Of a stretch of DNA of 64,000 nucleotides, positions 11,080-19,695 are shown piece after piece; the first letter of the stretch is position 1, and every line of letters begins with the position of its first letter. The DNA lies in NCBI RefSeq assembly GCF_002201475.1, contig NZ_CP021422.1, positions 1-64,000 of the forward strand. The letters run 5' to 3'. The notes beneath the pieces were generated by a model, which saw only the letters and a list, made by a program, of their open reading frames with translations, did not search any database and was not told where the DNA came from. Origin of the DNA: Acutalibacter muris. Its GTDB lineage: Bacteria > Bacillota > Clostridia > Oscillospirales > Acutalibacteraceae. The position numbers and the translations under genes are program-made.

Positions 11080-12366
11080 TCAATTTTGTGACAGGTCGTT
11101 TATTACAAAACCGGTAATAAGCTTGGGATAAAAGTATGTGGACTTTTGGGGCATCTTCTCCCCGCAGGAGGCCACGGAGCATATCTCCTCTACCCTTGTG
11201 GGATTCAACAGAAAACAGCAGTTGCTTTCGCCGCTTGCAACGGATCGCGCCGCTTCCTCCGCCGAGCGGGTATAGGTCAGGTTTGTCTGGTTTGCCATAT
11301 TTTCCCTGTCTATACCCATTAAGCGCTCTAAAACCAGCGTGTGAAGGAGGGTCACATCCAACTCGCGGTAGGCAGAGCTCTTGTCCGGGAGGAGGCTTTC
11401 CATAACGCCAGCGTCTTTTAACGTTAAAATATGCCATTTTTCTTTATCGTAAAAAGCAAAACAGTGCTTGCCGTTGATATATCCATAATCAAGGGCAGAC
11501 TGCGCTTTGACGCTGTCTTCAACAGGAGATATATCAAAATATTCCTCGCAGGCTTTCAGTAATTGCTGGCTGTCAAATTTCTCAAGGCCGCGCACCAGCC
11601 TGTGGGTCGGGAACACTACGAGCCCATCATCTGACATATCCGCCAGAGTCATCAGTACGAAATCGGAGCCCGGGCAGTCTGTGCCCTGCTCTTTAAGGTG
11701 GCGGCGGTAGTTAAGGGCGGTCTCATAGCGGTGGTGGCCGTCCGCAATATAAAGCTTGCGCCCGGCAAAATCCTCCTGTATAGCTTCAAGGGCGGCGGGG
11801 TCGTTTACAACCCAGAGTCGGTGGGTCACAAGACCGTCTGAAAACTCGTAGCGCGGCGCGGAGTCTGACGCGAGATTGTCCAACCGCCTGCGGGTGACGT
11901 GCTCTGGGTCCTGGTACAGGGAGTAGATGCTGCTGAAATTGCAGTTCGCGGCGCACATGAGGTCGAAACGGTCCTGCTTAGCCTTGCTGAGGGTCTCCTC
12001 GTGGGGCAGGACTATCCCGGCAGAAAATTCCTCCAGGCGCACCCGGCAGATAAGACTGCGGAGCTTTTTGGGCTCTCCCCTATCTACATTTGCAAGGAAT
12101 TCCATCTCGTAGATATATAGGCCCGGGTCCATATCCAGCTTTAATATGCCGTTTTCCCTCCAACTGCGCAGGGTTTCTCCGGCCTGGGCATAGGGGTCCT
12201 CCCCCTTTGGGAGCTCCAGCCGGACAATATTATATGGATTTTGTCTAAGATATTCCAGACGCTGTTCTTCGCTGATGATGTCATAGGGCGCACAGGTAAG
12301 CTCGCCAATATCACCGGCTTTTGATAAGTCATAACGCAGGGCGCGGAAGGCCTTGACGTCAGCCAT
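11080..12366 (-). CDS. DUF1015 family protein
   Basis: A 428-residue member of the DUF1015 family, with the N-terminal pattern FRALRYDLSKAGDIGELTCAPYDIIS and the conserved IADGHHRYETALNYR. Family members occur in many Clostridia and their function is not established. The ATG follows GGAGGAGA. It is first in the minus operon with nudF and the secreted protein, expressed from the promoter at 12422-12450. Confidence 0.85.
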   Translation of the reverse strand: MADVKAFRALRYDLSKAGDIGELTCAPYDIISEEQRLEYLRQNPYNIVRLELPKGEDPYAQAGETLRSWRENGILKLDMDPGLYIYEMEFLANVDRGEPKKLRSLICRVRLEEFSAGIVLPHEETLSKAKQDRFDLMCAANCNFSSIYSLYQDPEHVTRRRLDNLASDSAPRYEFSDGLVTHRLWVVNDPAALEAIQEDFAGRKLYIADGHHRYETALNYRRHLKEQGTDCPGSDFVLMTLADMSDDGLVVFPTHRLVRGLEKFDSQQLLKACEEYFDISPVEDSVKAQSALDYGYINGKHCFAFYDKEKWHILTLKDAGVMESLLPDKSSAYRELDVTLLHTLVLERLMGIDRENMANQTNLTYTRSAEEAARSVASGESNCCFLLNPTRVEEICSVASCGEKMPQKSTYFYPKLITGFVINDLSQN

Positions 12367-12421
12367 AACTGTCTCCTCCTTTACAAATTCCAGCTTTATT
12401 TATTTCATGCCGTTAAAGTAT

Positions 12422-12450
12422 ATTGTAAACTCAAGTTGGCTCCACGTCAA
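12422..12450 (-). promoter_or_regulatory. Promoter of the DUF1015-nudF operon
   Basis: On the minus strand, TTGACG (12445-12450) and TACAAT (12422-12427) are separated by 17 bases, 56 bases upstream of the DUF1015 ATG. Confidence 0.7.
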
Positions 12451-12478
12451 CAAGAATCACCAGGTCTTCACGTAATTT

Positions 12479-12498
12479 TCACAATTATGTGATATACT
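12479..12498 (+). promoter_or_regulatory. -10 box with adjoining palindrome before the GNAT gene
   Basis: The palindrome TCACAATTATGTGA (12479-12492) directly abuts a TATACT -10 box (12493-12498). No good -35 box was seen. The placement suggests an operator, or an activator-dependent promoter. Confidence 0.45.
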
Positions 12499-12529
12499 GT
12501 CCCGGAAATGGCATGGGGAGGGTTATGAT

Positions 12530-13480
12530 GTGAGGTTTAATTTTCAGTTATTGGAGAAGGCTGCCCTCGAGGATATTCTTTTGCAGCTGTTTAAAATTTT
12601 ACACGGAAATATGAGCCTGATAGCTCCCACAGGCGGGACCTTTGAGGAGGATTTCGCGGTTTGGCGGGAATATATTGTCCCAGCCCTGCAGGAGGAACGG
12701 CGGCAGATGGTGCTGATGCTTTGTGGCGATGAGCTTGCCGGGTATTTCCAGTATGATATATGCAACGACGTGTTCATGATGGAGGAGATACAAATAAGGC
12801 CGGAGTACCAGGGAACCGGGCTTTTCAGAGAGCTGTACCGCTGGCTTGGGGATAAGATACCGGGGGACGTAACTTATGTGCAGGCTTATTCCAATAAGGA
12901 AAATTTGAAGTCGCAGGGGATACTAGAGCGTCTGGGTCTTCGTCGCATAGGTGAAAGCAAGAGCGGGAACAGCTATCACTATATGGGTAAATGCCGGGGG
13001 CTTTGGGACTATTTGGAGAAAACGGAGCTTACGATCGAGAAGTATACGAAGGATAAAATACGGGAGGTTTTAGATTTTGAGCGAAGGCTTAGAGAGGAGG
13101 AGAGCGATTGGGGGTGGGAGATAGACGACGCCTATATACGTCAGGTTGAGGACAGCTTTTAGGACCGTGCCTTTGACGGCTCTGTGTCGCTCCTGGCTTA
13201 TTCCGATGGCAGGGTGGTGGGAAGGATTGATTCGGCGGTCATTGCCAGCCGTTTTGACGGCTCTAAGAAAGCTTATCTTGACTGGATATGCGTGCTGAAA
13301 AGCTATAGGCATAAGGGAGTGGCACAGAAGCTGATGGGCGCGCTGAGAAGGGCGCTGAAGGAGGAGGGTATTGATACGCTTGTCGGGCTTACGGCGTCCA
13401 ACGGGGAGGCCCAGAGCTTCTATAAGAGCGTCCCAAACTCGATAATGAGAGATACCGGGATATGGATAGATATTTCATAA
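12530..13480 (+). pseudogene. Tandem GNAT acetyltransferase split by in-frame TAG
   Basis: Two GNAT-type acetyltransferase halves lie in one frame, separated only by a TAG at 13160-13162. The first half (210 codons from the GTG at 12530, preceded by GGGAGGG) has the acetyl-CoA loop region IRPEYQGTGLFRELY. The second half (to 13480) has LKSYRHKGVAQKLMGALRRA. Protein-like sequence runs through the stop (QVEDSF, stop, DRAFDGSVSLLAYS), so this is a nonsense mutation or a readthrough rather than two genes. The second half has no convincing ribosome binding site of its own. The substrate is unknown. Confidence 0.75.
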
Positions 13481-13512
13481 GTGTTACAGTTTGATGAAAA
13501 GCTCCCATGCAC

Positions 13513-13541
13513 TTGACAAACGGGCAATATTTTGCCATACT
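13513..13541 (+). promoter_or_regulatory. Promoter with palindromic spacer for the Gld-like ABC operon
   Basis: TTGACA (13513-13518) and CATACT (13536-13541) are 17 bases apart. The spacer and -10 contain the inverted repeat GGCAA, TATT, TTGCC (13523-13536), a plausible repressor operator. Confidence 0.65.
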
Positions 13542-13627
13542 ATAAAGACCGGCTCTAAATTGGCAGGAAGCTGCTGTATTTTAATATTTTATGACAGAAA
13601 GACATATAAACAGGAGGAATCACGGAA

Positions 13628-14596
13628 ATGGTAGAGGTCAGGAACCTGACAAAGCGCTATGGCGCGAACCTGGCGGTGGACCACGTGAGCTTTGAAATCG
13701 AGGAGGGCTCCATCGTGGGTTTCCTCGGCCCCAACGGCGCAGGGAAATCCACCACTATGAACATTATCACCGGCTATCTCTCCGCCACGGAGGGCAGCGT
13801 GACGGTGTCCGGGAAAAACACTCTGGAGGACCCCAACGAGGTCAAGCGGATGATAGGTTATCTGCCGGAGCAGCCCCCGCTGTATCTGGACATGACGGTG
13901 AAGGAGTATTTAAACTTCGTCTACGAGCTGAAGAAGGCCACGCAGCCCAAGGAGCAGCATATCAAGGAGATATGTGAGCTGGTGAAGATTGACAACGTGT
14001 ATAACAGGCTGGTGGGGAACCTTTCAAAGGGCTATAAGCAGCGCGTGGGCATTGCCCAGGCACTTATCGGAAACCCGCCGGTGCTGATACTGGACGAGCC
14101 CACGGTGGGCCTGGACCCGAAGCAGATAATCGAGATACGCACGCTTATAAAGAACCTGGGGAGAAACCACACAGTTATACTCAGCTCCCATATTCTGCCG
14201 GAGGTGCAGGCGGTCTGTGAGCGCATCATAGTTATAAACAACGGCAGGCTGGTGGCTGACGGGGCCACCGATACCCTGGCCCATGACCTTTCCCAGGACC
14301 ACAGGCTCATTATGCGCGCCGAGGGGCCGGAACGGGAGATACTGCACGCTCTTGAGGCAATGGAGCGTGTTGTGGACGTGTACTCCCTTGGTGAGAAGGA
14401 GGAGGGCGCTTATGACTTCAGCGTGGAATCCGCGCCGGACGTGGATATTCGCAGGGACCTGTTTGCCCTGATGGCCAGGAACGGCTGGCCCATTTTGGCG
14501 CTGAAGAACACCGACCTGACCCTTGAGGACCTGTTCCTACAGCTTACCAGCACGGATGCGCCCTCAAAGGCGGGCGACGGGAAAGGAGAGGACTGA
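13628..14596 (+). CDS. ABC transporter ATP-binding protein, GldA-like
   Basis: A 322-residue ABC ATPase with Walker A (GPNGAGKSTT), signature LSKGYKQRVGIAQAL and Walker B (VLILDEPTVGLD). A C-terminal extension of about 90 residues follows the switch histidine region. It is the first gene of a four-gene unit that also encodes a GldF-type permease, a GldG-type protein and a DUF4340 protein. This set occurs in many non-gliding bacteria and its cargo is unknown. AGGAGG precedes the ATG. Confidence 0.9.
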   Translation: MVEVRNLTKRYGANLAVDHVSFEIEEGSIVGFLGPNGAGKSTTMNIITGYLSATEGSVTVSGKNTLEDPNEVKRMIGYLPEQPPLYLDMTVKEYLNFVYELKKATQPKEQHIKEICELVKIDNVYNRLVGNLSKGYKQRVGIAQALIGNPPVLILDEPTVGLDPKQIIEIRTLIKNLGRNHTVILSSHILPEVQAVCERIIVINNGRLVADGATDTLAHDLSQDHRLIMRAEGPEREILHALEAMERVVDVYSLGEKEEGAYDFSVESAPDVDIRRDLFALMARNGWPILALKNTDLTLEDLFLQLTSTDAPSKAGDGKGED

Positions 14597-14598
14597 CA

Positions 14599-15306
14599 AT
14601 GACCGCAATATTCAAAAGGGAGATACGCTCCTATTTCAATTCACCCATAGGCTATGTGTGCGTGGCCATACTGATGGCACTGTACGGCCTGTTCTACTTT
14701 ATGGTGATGGCCAGGGGTTCCTCGGCCTATATCCCAAACTATGTGTACGGCTCCATGTTCAACTTCTCAATGCTGGTGATACCGGTGATAACCATGAAGA
14801 GCATGACCGACGACCAGAAGAATAAGACTGACCAGATACTGCTGACGGCCCCGGTAGGGGTAACGTCCATTGTGCTTGGAAAGTTCCTGGCGTGCTTCTT
14901 CGTATTTTTCGTGGCCTCTACTCTTGGACTGCTGCCCGCAGTAGCAATGAATTTCTTCGCCGAACCCAGCTGGGGCGAGATAATCGGCAACTATCTTGGC
15001 ACCCTGCTCTACGGCGGGGCGATGATATCCGTCGGCGTATTTATATCAAGCCTTACCATAAGCCAGATAATCGCCGCCATCGGCACCTTCGCCGTGTCAG
15101 TCTTCCTGATGTATGTAGATTCCCTGGCGGCGTCTGTAAACAACGCTGCGGTAGCCACCCTTGTCAGCTGGATATCCTTTAGCAACCGCTATCAGACCTT
15201 TACCCAGGGACTTTTCAGCGTAGCCAGCACCATGTTTTTCCTGAGCGTTATGGCGATATTTGTCTTTCTCACCGCCCGCCGGCTGGAGAGCCGCAGGTGG
15301 AGCTAA
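14599..15306 (+). CDS. ABC transporter permease, GldF-like
   Basis: A 235-residue integral membrane protein with about six hydrophobic segments. It has the ABC-2/GldF pattern near the start (FKREIRSYFNSPIGYVCVAIL) and DDQKNKTDQILLTAPV in the cytoplasmic loop. It begins 2 bases after the ATPase stop, and GAAAGGAGAGG precedes the ATG. It presumably forms the membrane channel for the GldA-like ATPase. Confidence 0.88.
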   Translation: MTAIFKREIRSYFNSPIGYVCVAILMALYGLFYFMVMARGSSAYIPNYVYGSMFNFSMLVIPVITMKSMTDDQKNKTDQILLTAPVGVTSIVLGKFLACFFVFFVASTLGLLPAVAMNFFAEPSWGEIIGNYLGTLLYGGAMISVGVFISSLTISQIIAAIGTFAVSVFLMYVDSLAASVNNAAVATLVSWISFSNRYQTFTQGLFSVASTMFFLSVMAIFVFLTARRLESRRWS

Positions 15307-15320
15307 GGAGGTAGAAAAGA

Positions 15321-16958
15321 ATGGATGAGAACAAGCAGAACCTGGAGAACCAGGAGAAAATAGAAGGGGCGGCCGCCAGCGAAGAAGCTGCCGGGCCCCA
15401 GAAGGACGCCGAATCGGATGGCGGGGCCGCCCAAGGTAAGAAGGCGGAGCAGGACGCCCCAAAAGGAAAGAAGCCCTCGGTTTTCCGGGGAAATAAATTC
15501 AAGCGCGGCGGCATGGCCACGGTGCTCACCGTGGTGTTCATAGCCGTAGTGGTGGTGCTGAACCTGCTGGTATCGGTGCTTTCCGAGCGTTTCCCCTCGA
15601 TGAACATCGACCTGACGGCACAAAAGATGAATACCCTGTCCGACCAGGCGGTGGATATCGCGAAGGGCGTTCAGCAGGATACCGATATTTATCTGATAGG
15701 CACGGAGGACGCCTATAAAAACGACGCTATCTATTCAAGCTACGGCTTGAAGTACAGCCAGGTTATGAATCTTTCCAAGCGGCTGGAGGAGGTGAACCAG
15801 AAGATACATGTACAGTTTATCGACCCTGACACCAACCCGGACTTTATCAGCCGCTACGCCAGCGATAGCCTTACGACCGGCCGGGTGCTTGTAAGCACCG
15901 AGAAGCGGCACAAGGTGCTGAGCGTTGACGATATGTTCTCAATGTCCCAGAATTCCACCACAGGGGCCACTGAAATATTCTCAAATGTAGACAGCGCCCT
16001 TGCCGGCGCCATTGAGATGGTGAATCTGGACAAGGTGCCTGTGCTCACCATAGCCACAGGTCATGAGGAGATGCTGGGAGAAGAGAGCATGGGCTCGTTC
16101 CTGGATATGATGGAAAAGCAGAACTTTGACGTACAGCAGATAGATATACTGACCGAGGATATCCCGGAGGACACGCAGATATTGATGATAGCCACGCCCT
16201 CTACAGACTATACCGAAGAGGAGATACAGAAGCTCAGAGATCTGCTGTCCGACGAGGAAAGGGAGGAATCTATAGCTATACTTTTGAGCTTCTACCCGGG
16301 CCAGGGTAAGCTGCCCAACCTGACCGCTTTCCTTGAGGAGTGGGGCGTTTCGGTGGGCTCGGGCTCTGTGGTGATGGAGAGCGACGCCAACCGCTACGCC
16401 CTTTCCGACCCCCGCTGCGTTATAGTAGACTCTGTGGGCACCGCTCTGGAAAAGAACACCTACAGCCGTCTGGTCTCCCCTCTCAGTGTGCCCATCAATA
16501 TCCTGTTTACCGGCAATGGCGACGTGGGGGTAGAGGCGCTGTGGACTACCTCTGAAGGAGCCTATGTGGTGACGGAGAGCACCTCTCAGGAGGAGATAGA
16601 GGACCCGGATACCGCCCAGCAGAATGTGGCAACACTTTCCTCTACCATCGCCCAGTTCGGCAACGAATTTTATTTCCGCAGCGTGATAGTCTTTGGCTCC
16701 TCCAACATTTTCTCCGACGGCTTTATGGCCACAGCCTTTGATAACGCGGATTACCTCTCTGACCTTTTGAAGCTGTCTACGGATACGGACGGCAGCGCTG
16801 TCTCTGTGCTGACCGAAAGGGTGCAGACAAACACCATGGATGTGACAGCCTCTCAGAACACCATTATGGTGCTGGGTCTGGGCATGTTTACTATAGCGCT
16901 GCCTGTGCTGCTGCTGGTGGCGGGGCTCGTTATCTTCCTGAAGAGGAGGCATCTGTAA
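15321..16958 (+). CDS. GldG-family ABC-associated membrane protein
   Basis: A 545-residue protein. The cytoplasmic N-terminus is charged and low-complexity (residues 1-65). One membrane segment lies near 70-92, followed by a large outside domain and a C-terminal membrane segment ending KRRHL. The domain begins FPSMNIDLTAQKMNTLSDQA, the usual GldG start after the first helix. It lies 14 bases after the permease, with AAGGAGG before the ATG. It likely works with the GldA/GldF pair; the substrate is unknown. Confidence 0.85.
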   Translation: MDENKQNLENQEKIEGAAASEEAAGPQKDAESDGGAAQGKKAEQDAPKGKKPSVFRGNKFKRGGMATVLTVVFIAVVVVLNLLVSVLSERFPSMNIDLTAQKMNTLSDQAVDIAKGVQQDTDIYLIGTEDAYKNDAIYSSYGLKYSQVMNLSKRLEEVNQKIHVQFIDPDTNPDFISRYASDSLTTGRVLVSTEKRHKVLSVDDMFSMSQNSTTGATEIFSNVDSALAGAIEMVNLDKVPVLTIATGHEEMLGEESMGSFLDMMEKQNFDVQQIDILTEDIPEDTQILMIATPSTDYTEEEIQKLRDLLSDEEREESIAILLSFYPGQGKLPNLTAFLEEWGVSVGSGSVVMESDANRYALSDPRCVIVDSVGTALEKNTYSRLVSPLSVPINILFTGNGDVGVEALWTTSEGAYVVTESTSQEEIEDPDTAQQNVATLSSTIAQFGNEFYFRSVIVFGSSNIFSDGFMATAFDNADYLSDLLKLSTDTDGSAVSVLTERVQTNTMDVTASQNTIMVLGLGMFTIALPVLLLVAGLVIFLKRRHL

Positions 16959-16962
16959 GCTA

Positions 16963-18408
16963 ATGAAAAAGACAGTACGGAATATTGTCGTCCTCCTTAT
17001 AGTGCTGCTCGTTCTTGGCGGAGCTGTATTCTTTCTTATGAACCTGCCGACGGACGAGGGCGGGGAGGAGAGCTCTCAGTCCAGTAGCTCCGATTCTGCG
17101 GAGCGCACGGCCCTGTTTGACAGGGAGGACGCGGATATAGAGTCCGTGGAGGTAAAGAACGGCGAGGATGAATATACCATTATCCCTACCCAGAAGGATT
17201 CTCAGCTGGGCTTTACACTGCGGGGCTATGAGGACTACGACTTTAATACAAGCCAGGTGTCCGCCAACGTGCGCACCATGCTTGGCCTGTCGCCGTCCAA
17301 GGAGCTGGGCAGCCAGGAGAGCCTGGACGCTTTCGGCCTTGGCAGCGCCGGGGCCAAGGTGACGGTGAACTATAAGGATGGCGGAAGCGACCAGCTGGTG
17401 CTGGGCGACGCCGCTCCGGAGACCACGGGAAAATATGTACTAAAGGACGGCGAGGTTTATATCGTCCTGGGTGTGCCGGACGCTTTCTATTCAAATAAGT
17501 TCAGCTATTTCGAGACCTCTGTATATGTGATACCGAGCTTGGTGGACGTGACCGTTGACGATGAGGGCGAGACCAGCGAGACCGAGGCCGAGGACAAGCT
17601 TGAGAGCTTGACCCTCAGCGGAGCGCATTTCCCCGAGACTATCAGCATAAAACCCAGTTCAAAGTATCTTAGCGGCTATGGAATTGCCGAGCCCATAACG
17701 GCAGAGTCAGGGAACACAAAGTTTACAGACCTTCTCACATCGCTGAAGACCCTTACGGCCTCCTCGGTGGTGGACGCGGGCATAACTGAGGAAAAGCTTG
17801 AGCAGTACGGACTTTCAGAGCCGGACGCGAAGCTGAGCTTCTCCCTTAACGGCTCAGAGCATGAGGTGGCTGTCAGCGCCAAGGACAGCAGCGGTATGCG
17901 GTATATGATTGCGGACGAAAACAACCTGGTGTATAAGGTGGCCAATGGCACTGTGGCAAATTGGGCCGATATCAGCCTGATGGACTTGCGTATGAGCTAT
18001 GTGTGGATTGCCAATATTAAGGAGGTGAAAAAGCTGACAGTCACCTTAAACGGCAGTGAGGTGCACAGCTTTGACATCACTCGGGAGAAGAACGAGGAGA
18101 AGTCCACAGATACCTCAACGGAATATGATATCACCAAGATAACCGACGCCGGTGGAAATACCATCGACTATGAGGTATACCAGCCCTTCTACCAGAAGTT
18201 GATTGGTATGGCCGTGTTTACGCTGGATAAAGTATCATACGGCGGCACCCCGGCTATGGAAATAAAGTATGAGTATTTTAACGGCGGTAGCGATACTGTA
18301 GAATACTATGAGGTATCCGGCAACCGTTACGCGGCCCTGTTGAACGGCAGCTTTAACGGCCAGGTACGCGGCACGGATTTCGATTCTGTGGTTGACCTGC
18401 TGCCATGA
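16963..18408 (+). CDS. DUF4340 domain protein of the Gld-like ABC operon
   Basis: A 481-residue protein with one N-terminal membrane anchor (IVVLLIVLLVLGGAVFFL) and then repeated extracytoplasmic DUF4340-like segments (for example GLSPSKELGSQESLDAFGL and SEPDAKLSFSL). It starts 4 bases after the GldG-like gene. DUF4340 proteins regularly accompany GldG homologues. Its role is unknown, probably structural or substrate-facing. Confidence 0.83.
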   Translation: MKKTVRNIVVLLIVLLVLGGAVFFLMNLPTDEGGEESSQSSSSDSAERTALFDREDADIESVEVKNGEDEYTIIPTQKDSQLGFTLRGYEDYDFNTSQVSANVRTMLGLSPSKELGSQESLDAFGLGSAGAKVTVNYKDGGSDQLVLGDAAPETTGKYVLKDGEVYIVLGVPDAFYSNKFSYFETSVYVIPSLVDVTVDDEGETSETEAEDKLESLTLSGAHFPETISIKPSSKYLSGYGIAEPITAESGNTKFTDLLTSLKTLTASSVVDAGITEEKLEQYGLSEPDAKLSFSLNGSEHEVAVSAKDSSGMRYMIADENNLVYKVANGTVANWADISLMDLRMSYVWIANIKEVKKLTVTLNGSEVHSFDITREKNEEKSTDTSTEYDITKITDAGGNTIDYEVYQPFYQKLIGMAVFTLDKVSYGGTPAMEIKYEYFNGGSDTVEYYEVSGNRYAALLNGSFNGQVRGTDFDSVVDLLP

Positions 18409-18446
18409 ACGCCTATGATAGGCAGGCTTTGAAAGGGAGTGTGATT

Positions 18447-19493
18447 ATGAAAAGGTTATTATGCATAATGCTGGCTATACTGTTGGCGGTTGCCGCTTTG
18501 GCGGGATGCTCGAAGAAGGAGGAGAATGAATCCTCGTCCCCCTCCTCCCTCTCCCCCGCGCCGGAGCCGGAGGCCAGCGGGCCCTATCAGGTAGGGCTTG
18601 TGCAGTATACGGACTATGCCCCCTATGACGAGGCTCGGACGGCCTTTTTGAGCCGTCTTGAGGAGTGGGGTTATGGGGACAGCCGAATGCAGGTGGATTA
18701 CCAGAAGGCGGACGGCGATTCCGCGAAGCTGGAGGAAATATGTAAAAGCTTTGTTGACGAGGAAAAGGAGGTTGTGGTCGCCATATCCGCTCCGGCGGCG
18801 GAGGCAGCTAAAAAGGCCTGCGAGGGGACAGAGACAAAGGTGGTGTTCCTGGGAGTGTCAGACCCCAAGGAGAGTCTGGGGATAGAGGACGACGTGAACC
18901 CGGAGGGAAATATTACAGGCGTGGCCGACCTGATCACGGCCCGGCAGGCTCTTGATCTGGCGGTGCAGGTGGACAGTTCTATAAAGACAGTAGGAATCTT
19001 ATACGACTCTAACTGTCCGTTCGGCACAGGCTATGTTGACGCTCTTAAAGCGGTATGTGCAGAACTTGAGATAGCCGTAGTAGAGGGCAATCCCGCCGGT
19101 AAGGATCAGGTGGCGGAGGCCATGAAGGAACTCTGCGGCCAAGTGGACGCGGTGTTCTCCCCCATGGACAGCACGGTGTCGGCCGCCGCGCAGGAGGCCG
19201 CTAAGGCTGCCCGGGAAGCGGGAAAGCCGTGGTACGCTGCCAGCGAGGACGCAGTTGCCGCCGGGGCTTTGGCCAGCATAAATATCGACTATACCGATGC
19301 CGGCAATAAGGCGGCGGATATGGCCGTACAGCTGGTGTCCGGGAAAACCGTGGAGGAACTGGCGGTATACGCCTATCTAAACGGCCGTGTAAGTGTGAAC
19401 CAAGAGACCATGGACGCGCTGGCGCTGCATTTCCCGGAGGAGGTGCTGGAGAAGGCTAACTATATCAAAGCACAAAAATCGGAGGAGACCTAA
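18447..19493 (+). CDS. ABC substrate-binding lipoprotein, TrpX family
   Basis: A 348-residue lipoprotein of the ABC_sub_bind (PF04392, TrpX/YtxY-like) family. The signal peptide ends in the lipobox LAALAGC, followed by a Ser/Pro linker and the binding domain (VGLVQYTDYAPYDEA, GILYDSNCPFGTGYVDALK). I chose ATG 18447 because GAAAGGGAG precedes it and the signal peptide starts there; an in-frame ATG at 18405 overlaps the previous stop and lacks these. The usual permease and ATPase partners of TrpX are absent beside it. It sits 38 bases after the DUF4340 gene, perhaps by readthrough. Confidence 0.82.
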   Translation: MKRLLCIMLAILLAVAALAGCSKKEENESSSPSSLSPAPEPEASGPYQVGLVQYTDYAPYDEARTAFLSRLEEWGYGDSRMQVDYQKADGDSAKLEEICKSFVDEEKEVVVAISAPAAEAAKKACEGTETKVVFLGVSDPKESLGIEDDVNPEGNITGVADLITARQALDLAVQVDSSIKTVGILYDSNCPFGTGYVDALKAVCAELEIAVVEGNPAGKDQVAEAMKELCGQVDAVFSPMDSTVSAAAQEAAKAAREAGKPWYAASEDAVAAGALASINIDYTDAGNKAADMAVQLVSGKTVEELAVYAYLNGRVSVNQETMDALALHFPEEVLEKANYIKAQKSEET

Positions 19494-19523
19494 ACAAAAA
19501 GTTGTCCCTAATGAAGTATATAG

Positions 19524-19550
19524 GCCGCAGGCATTTTGCCTGCGGCTTTT
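19524..19550 (+). terminator. Intrinsic terminator after the TrpX-type gene
   Basis: The 10-bp arms GCCGCAGGCA and TGCCTGCGGC (19524-19533, 19537-19546), with a 3-base loop, are followed by TTTT. Confidence 0.88.
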
Positions 19551-19695
19551 CCTATGTCTCAAAAGAAGTCTCAATTTAAAAAATACACTATCTGGCGTGG
19601 CCTGTAGACACCTGCTACAAAAGATTGGTATGATGGAGAGAAAATAAATCGCGGGCGGCTTTATAGTAAGCCTTCTGCGGGAAGGAGTTTTGAGC

